Part shown: positions 62,854 through 64,000 of the stretch, piece by piece
Position numbering within the stretch: position 1 is the stretch's first letter
How the letters are laid out: each line of letters starts with the position of its first letter
Assembly (NCBI RefSeq): GCF_005860805.1
Contig: NZ_VCEJ01000002.1
Coordinates: 1,534,375-1,598,374, forward strand
DNA: 64,000 nt
Reading direction: 5' to 3'
From: Dyadobacter luticola
GTDB lineage: Bacteria > Bacteroidota > Bacteroidia > Cytophagales > Spirosomataceae
Program-made: the position numbers and the translations under genes
The notes under the pieces: model-generated
Database searches by the model: none
Seen by the model: only the letters and a program-made list of their open reading frames with translations
Told to the model about the DNA's origin: nothing

Positions 62854-63591
62854 TCATGAAATTGCTGACTGCTCAACATTCCAAAAAGCGCCGTTAAAAT
62901 ACATCTGGTTGTCTTTCAACAGCTTAATGCCCGATATAAAATCTTCTGAAACGTGAATTGCGCTTACTTCCAGATTGTACTCACCGTTGACAAACTCTTT
63001 GGTCGAAACTTTGCTGGTGTACATACAGGGTTGGATTTTCCGGAGATATTGATGGTCACCGCCAAAGTCCCGCAGACATTCAAATACCGTGATCCGGATA
63101 TACGCCGCTTTCGAGGACATCAGCCGCTCCTGGTACCGTGACATTTTATGGGAAGACTTCTCAAATGGATCCAGCACGTAATCGAAGGTTTTGAACAAAG
63201 AAAAAACCGAACTATCGCGCTCGGCAAACCAGCATTCGAGTTCGGTTTGAATGATCGCCCCCGTATCATTGCTCATGTGGATGGTCAGACCCTGCGTCTT
63301 TTGCAAAGTCGGCAGCCAGGCGTATAAATCAATCCAGATCTTTTTAATAGAAGGCACTGCCGCAAAAATCAGGGGAACCAGCAGCAGCACCAGACCGACG
63401 ACTTTGTACTGCCAGCAAAACAATACGAGGACCAGAAACCCGCCAAGCCCGGCAAGGTAAATGGCGCCCATCGGTTTTTCGACAGCGCGACTCCCCGCTG
63501 AGACAGGTGTAAAAAGATAGTGTGTGGCCGATACCAGCCAAAAAATGCTGAAAACCGTCAGCATAATAAAATAAGCACTGTCAATCAGCAT
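62854..63591 (-). CDS. Membrane protein of unknown function
   Basis: A 245-residue protein with three hydrophobic segments in the first ~85 residues and a soluble C-terminal domain of ~160 residues in which I see no known motif. It begins 32 bases after the next gene upstream (63624-63992) and is likely co-transcribed with it. Both proteins lack recognisable families. Confidence 0.7.
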   Translation of the reverse strand: MLIDSAYFIMLTVFSIFWLVSATHYLFTPVSAGSRAVEKPMGAIYLAGLGGFLVLVLFCWQYKVVGLVLLLVPLIFAAVPSIKKIWIDLYAWLPTLQKTQGLTIHMSNDTGAIIQTELECWFAERDSSVFSLFKTFDYVLDPFEKSSHKMSRYQERLMSSKAAYIRITVFECLRDFGGDHQYLRKIQPCMYTSKVSTKEFVNGEYNLEVSAIHVSEDFISGIKLLKDNQMYFNGAFWNVEQSAIS

Positions 63592-63623
63592 GATACGAAT
63601 GTTTCCTCAGATGTGAACTTCAA

Positions 63624-63992
63624 TTACTGCTCGATTTCGAAGGGAAGTTCGTAATCTTTGGTGGTCGGCTTGGAGCTTCTGGTTTTGACCGTGACGCGGG
63701 CTTTGAGCGGGCTGCCCAAGACGAGATAATGTTTAATGTACTGGTCTTCGTGATAGGTCCAGGATTTATCTTCCAGAAAATATTCGCTAGCGCCTTGTTT
63801 ACCAGCCTTGTAAGCCCATTGTTCTACCACATTCGGTTCGTAAGTGGCAATTTGCCCCATGCAAAGCACCTGGATGCCGGGTTGCGCATTGTTGCCGAGT
63901 TCGGTGCAGCTTTCTACGGTTACATTGATGGAAGAATTGTCCTCCAAATCTTTCACTGACCATTGGTCGATCAGCGTCTTTACATTTGCCAT
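63624..63992 (-). CDS. Hypothetical protein
   Basis: A 122-residue soluble protein without a signal peptide. It is beta-rich, with charged C-terminal strands (KARVTVKTRSSKPTTKDYELPFEIEQ). No family is recognised. First gene of a pair with the membrane protein downstream; the window ends eight bases before the start, so its upstream context cannot be seen. Confidence 0.68.
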   Translation of the reverse strand: MANVKTLIDQWSVKDLEDNSSINVTVESCTELGNNAQPGIQVLCMGQIATYEPNVVEQWAYKAGKQGASEYFLEDKSWTYHEDQYIKHYLVLGSPLKARVTVKTRSSKPTTKDYELPFEIEQ

Positions 63993-64000
63993 TGAGTTAT

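Noticed and set aside
1..64000. Search by eye for tRNA, rRNA, insertion sequences, transposases and phage genes
   Set aside because: No tRNA-like cloverleaf with a conserved T-loop, transposase motif, terminal inverted repeat or integrase was noticed; a computed scan could still find a small RNA.

Overview
The window reads as a chromosome segment of a Bacteroidota bacterium, most likely from the Cytophagales (a Dyadobacter- or Spirosoma-like organism). This is inferred from gene content: a SusC/SusD pair, a secreted M43 protease with a type IX secretion C-terminal sorting domain, a bacillithiol-type YtxJ protein, a DACNV-type sensor protein, many lipoproteins, and promoter boxes of the Bacteroidota type (TTTG ... 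TAnnTTTG). About 53 protein genes are supported. I saw no rRNA, tRNA, CRISPR array, insertion sequence or prophage. The genes are densely packed and of ordinary composition, so this looks like core or flexible chromosome rather than an island.

Layout. 1-5100: an SDR oxidoreductase cut by the window edge, an AraC regulator, then a tightly overlapping minus-strand operon of a cyclic-nucleotide-domain histidine kinase, a receiver/thioredoxin-reductase-like fusion and a UBP-type zinc finger protein, with an unknown acidic protein upstream. 5200-8800: a DUF72 protein and a three-domain DNA ligase D. 9100-11200: a polytopic GT-C-like membrane protein and a convergent small membrane protein. 11200-15700: a trehalohydrolase (TreZ) divergent from a GH13 glucosidase, then a CinA-type amidohydrolase and a small lipoprotein. 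15700-24400: stress and regulatory genes: a DUF2383 protein, a Crp-family regulator, an MhqD/MhqO-like hydrolase-dioxygenase pair, an HtrA-like protease, YtxJ, a membrane histidine kinase, a DeoR regulator with a phytanoyl-CoA dioxygenase-like enzyme, and a YpfJ-type metallopeptidase.

24500-33700: a planctomycete-style DUF1549/DUF1553 and DUF1501 pair, a secreted esterase, a small two-gene unit (a glycine-zipper peptide and a frameshifted membrane protein), a GMC oxidoreductase, a KTSC protein and a SYLF protein. 33900-39200: Dps, a cytochrome P450 with an Na+/H+ antiporter, and a 5'-nucleotidase split into two overlapping genes in reversed domain order. 39200-47400: a SusD/SusC pair whose SusC carries a long low-complexity linker, an unknown protein behind a perfect promoter, and the T9SS-sorted protease. 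47400-57000: DNA polymerase IV, the DACNV diadenylate-cyclase-like protein, and a surface-glycan cluster of five glycosyltransferases and an MsbA-like ABC exporter. 57000-64000: a sialate O-acetylesterase, a PQQ/haem dehydrogenase, a Tat-type aldo/keto reductase, a lipoprotein and two unknown proteins.

The most unusual items are the kinase / receiver-reductase / zinc-finger operon, which resembles a compact redox or nucleotide-responsive signalling module whose reductase has lost its CxxC; the homopolymer frameshift in a small membrane protein next to a glycine-zipper peptide; and the split 5'-nucleotidase. All functional statements rest on reading motifs by eye; no database search was run.
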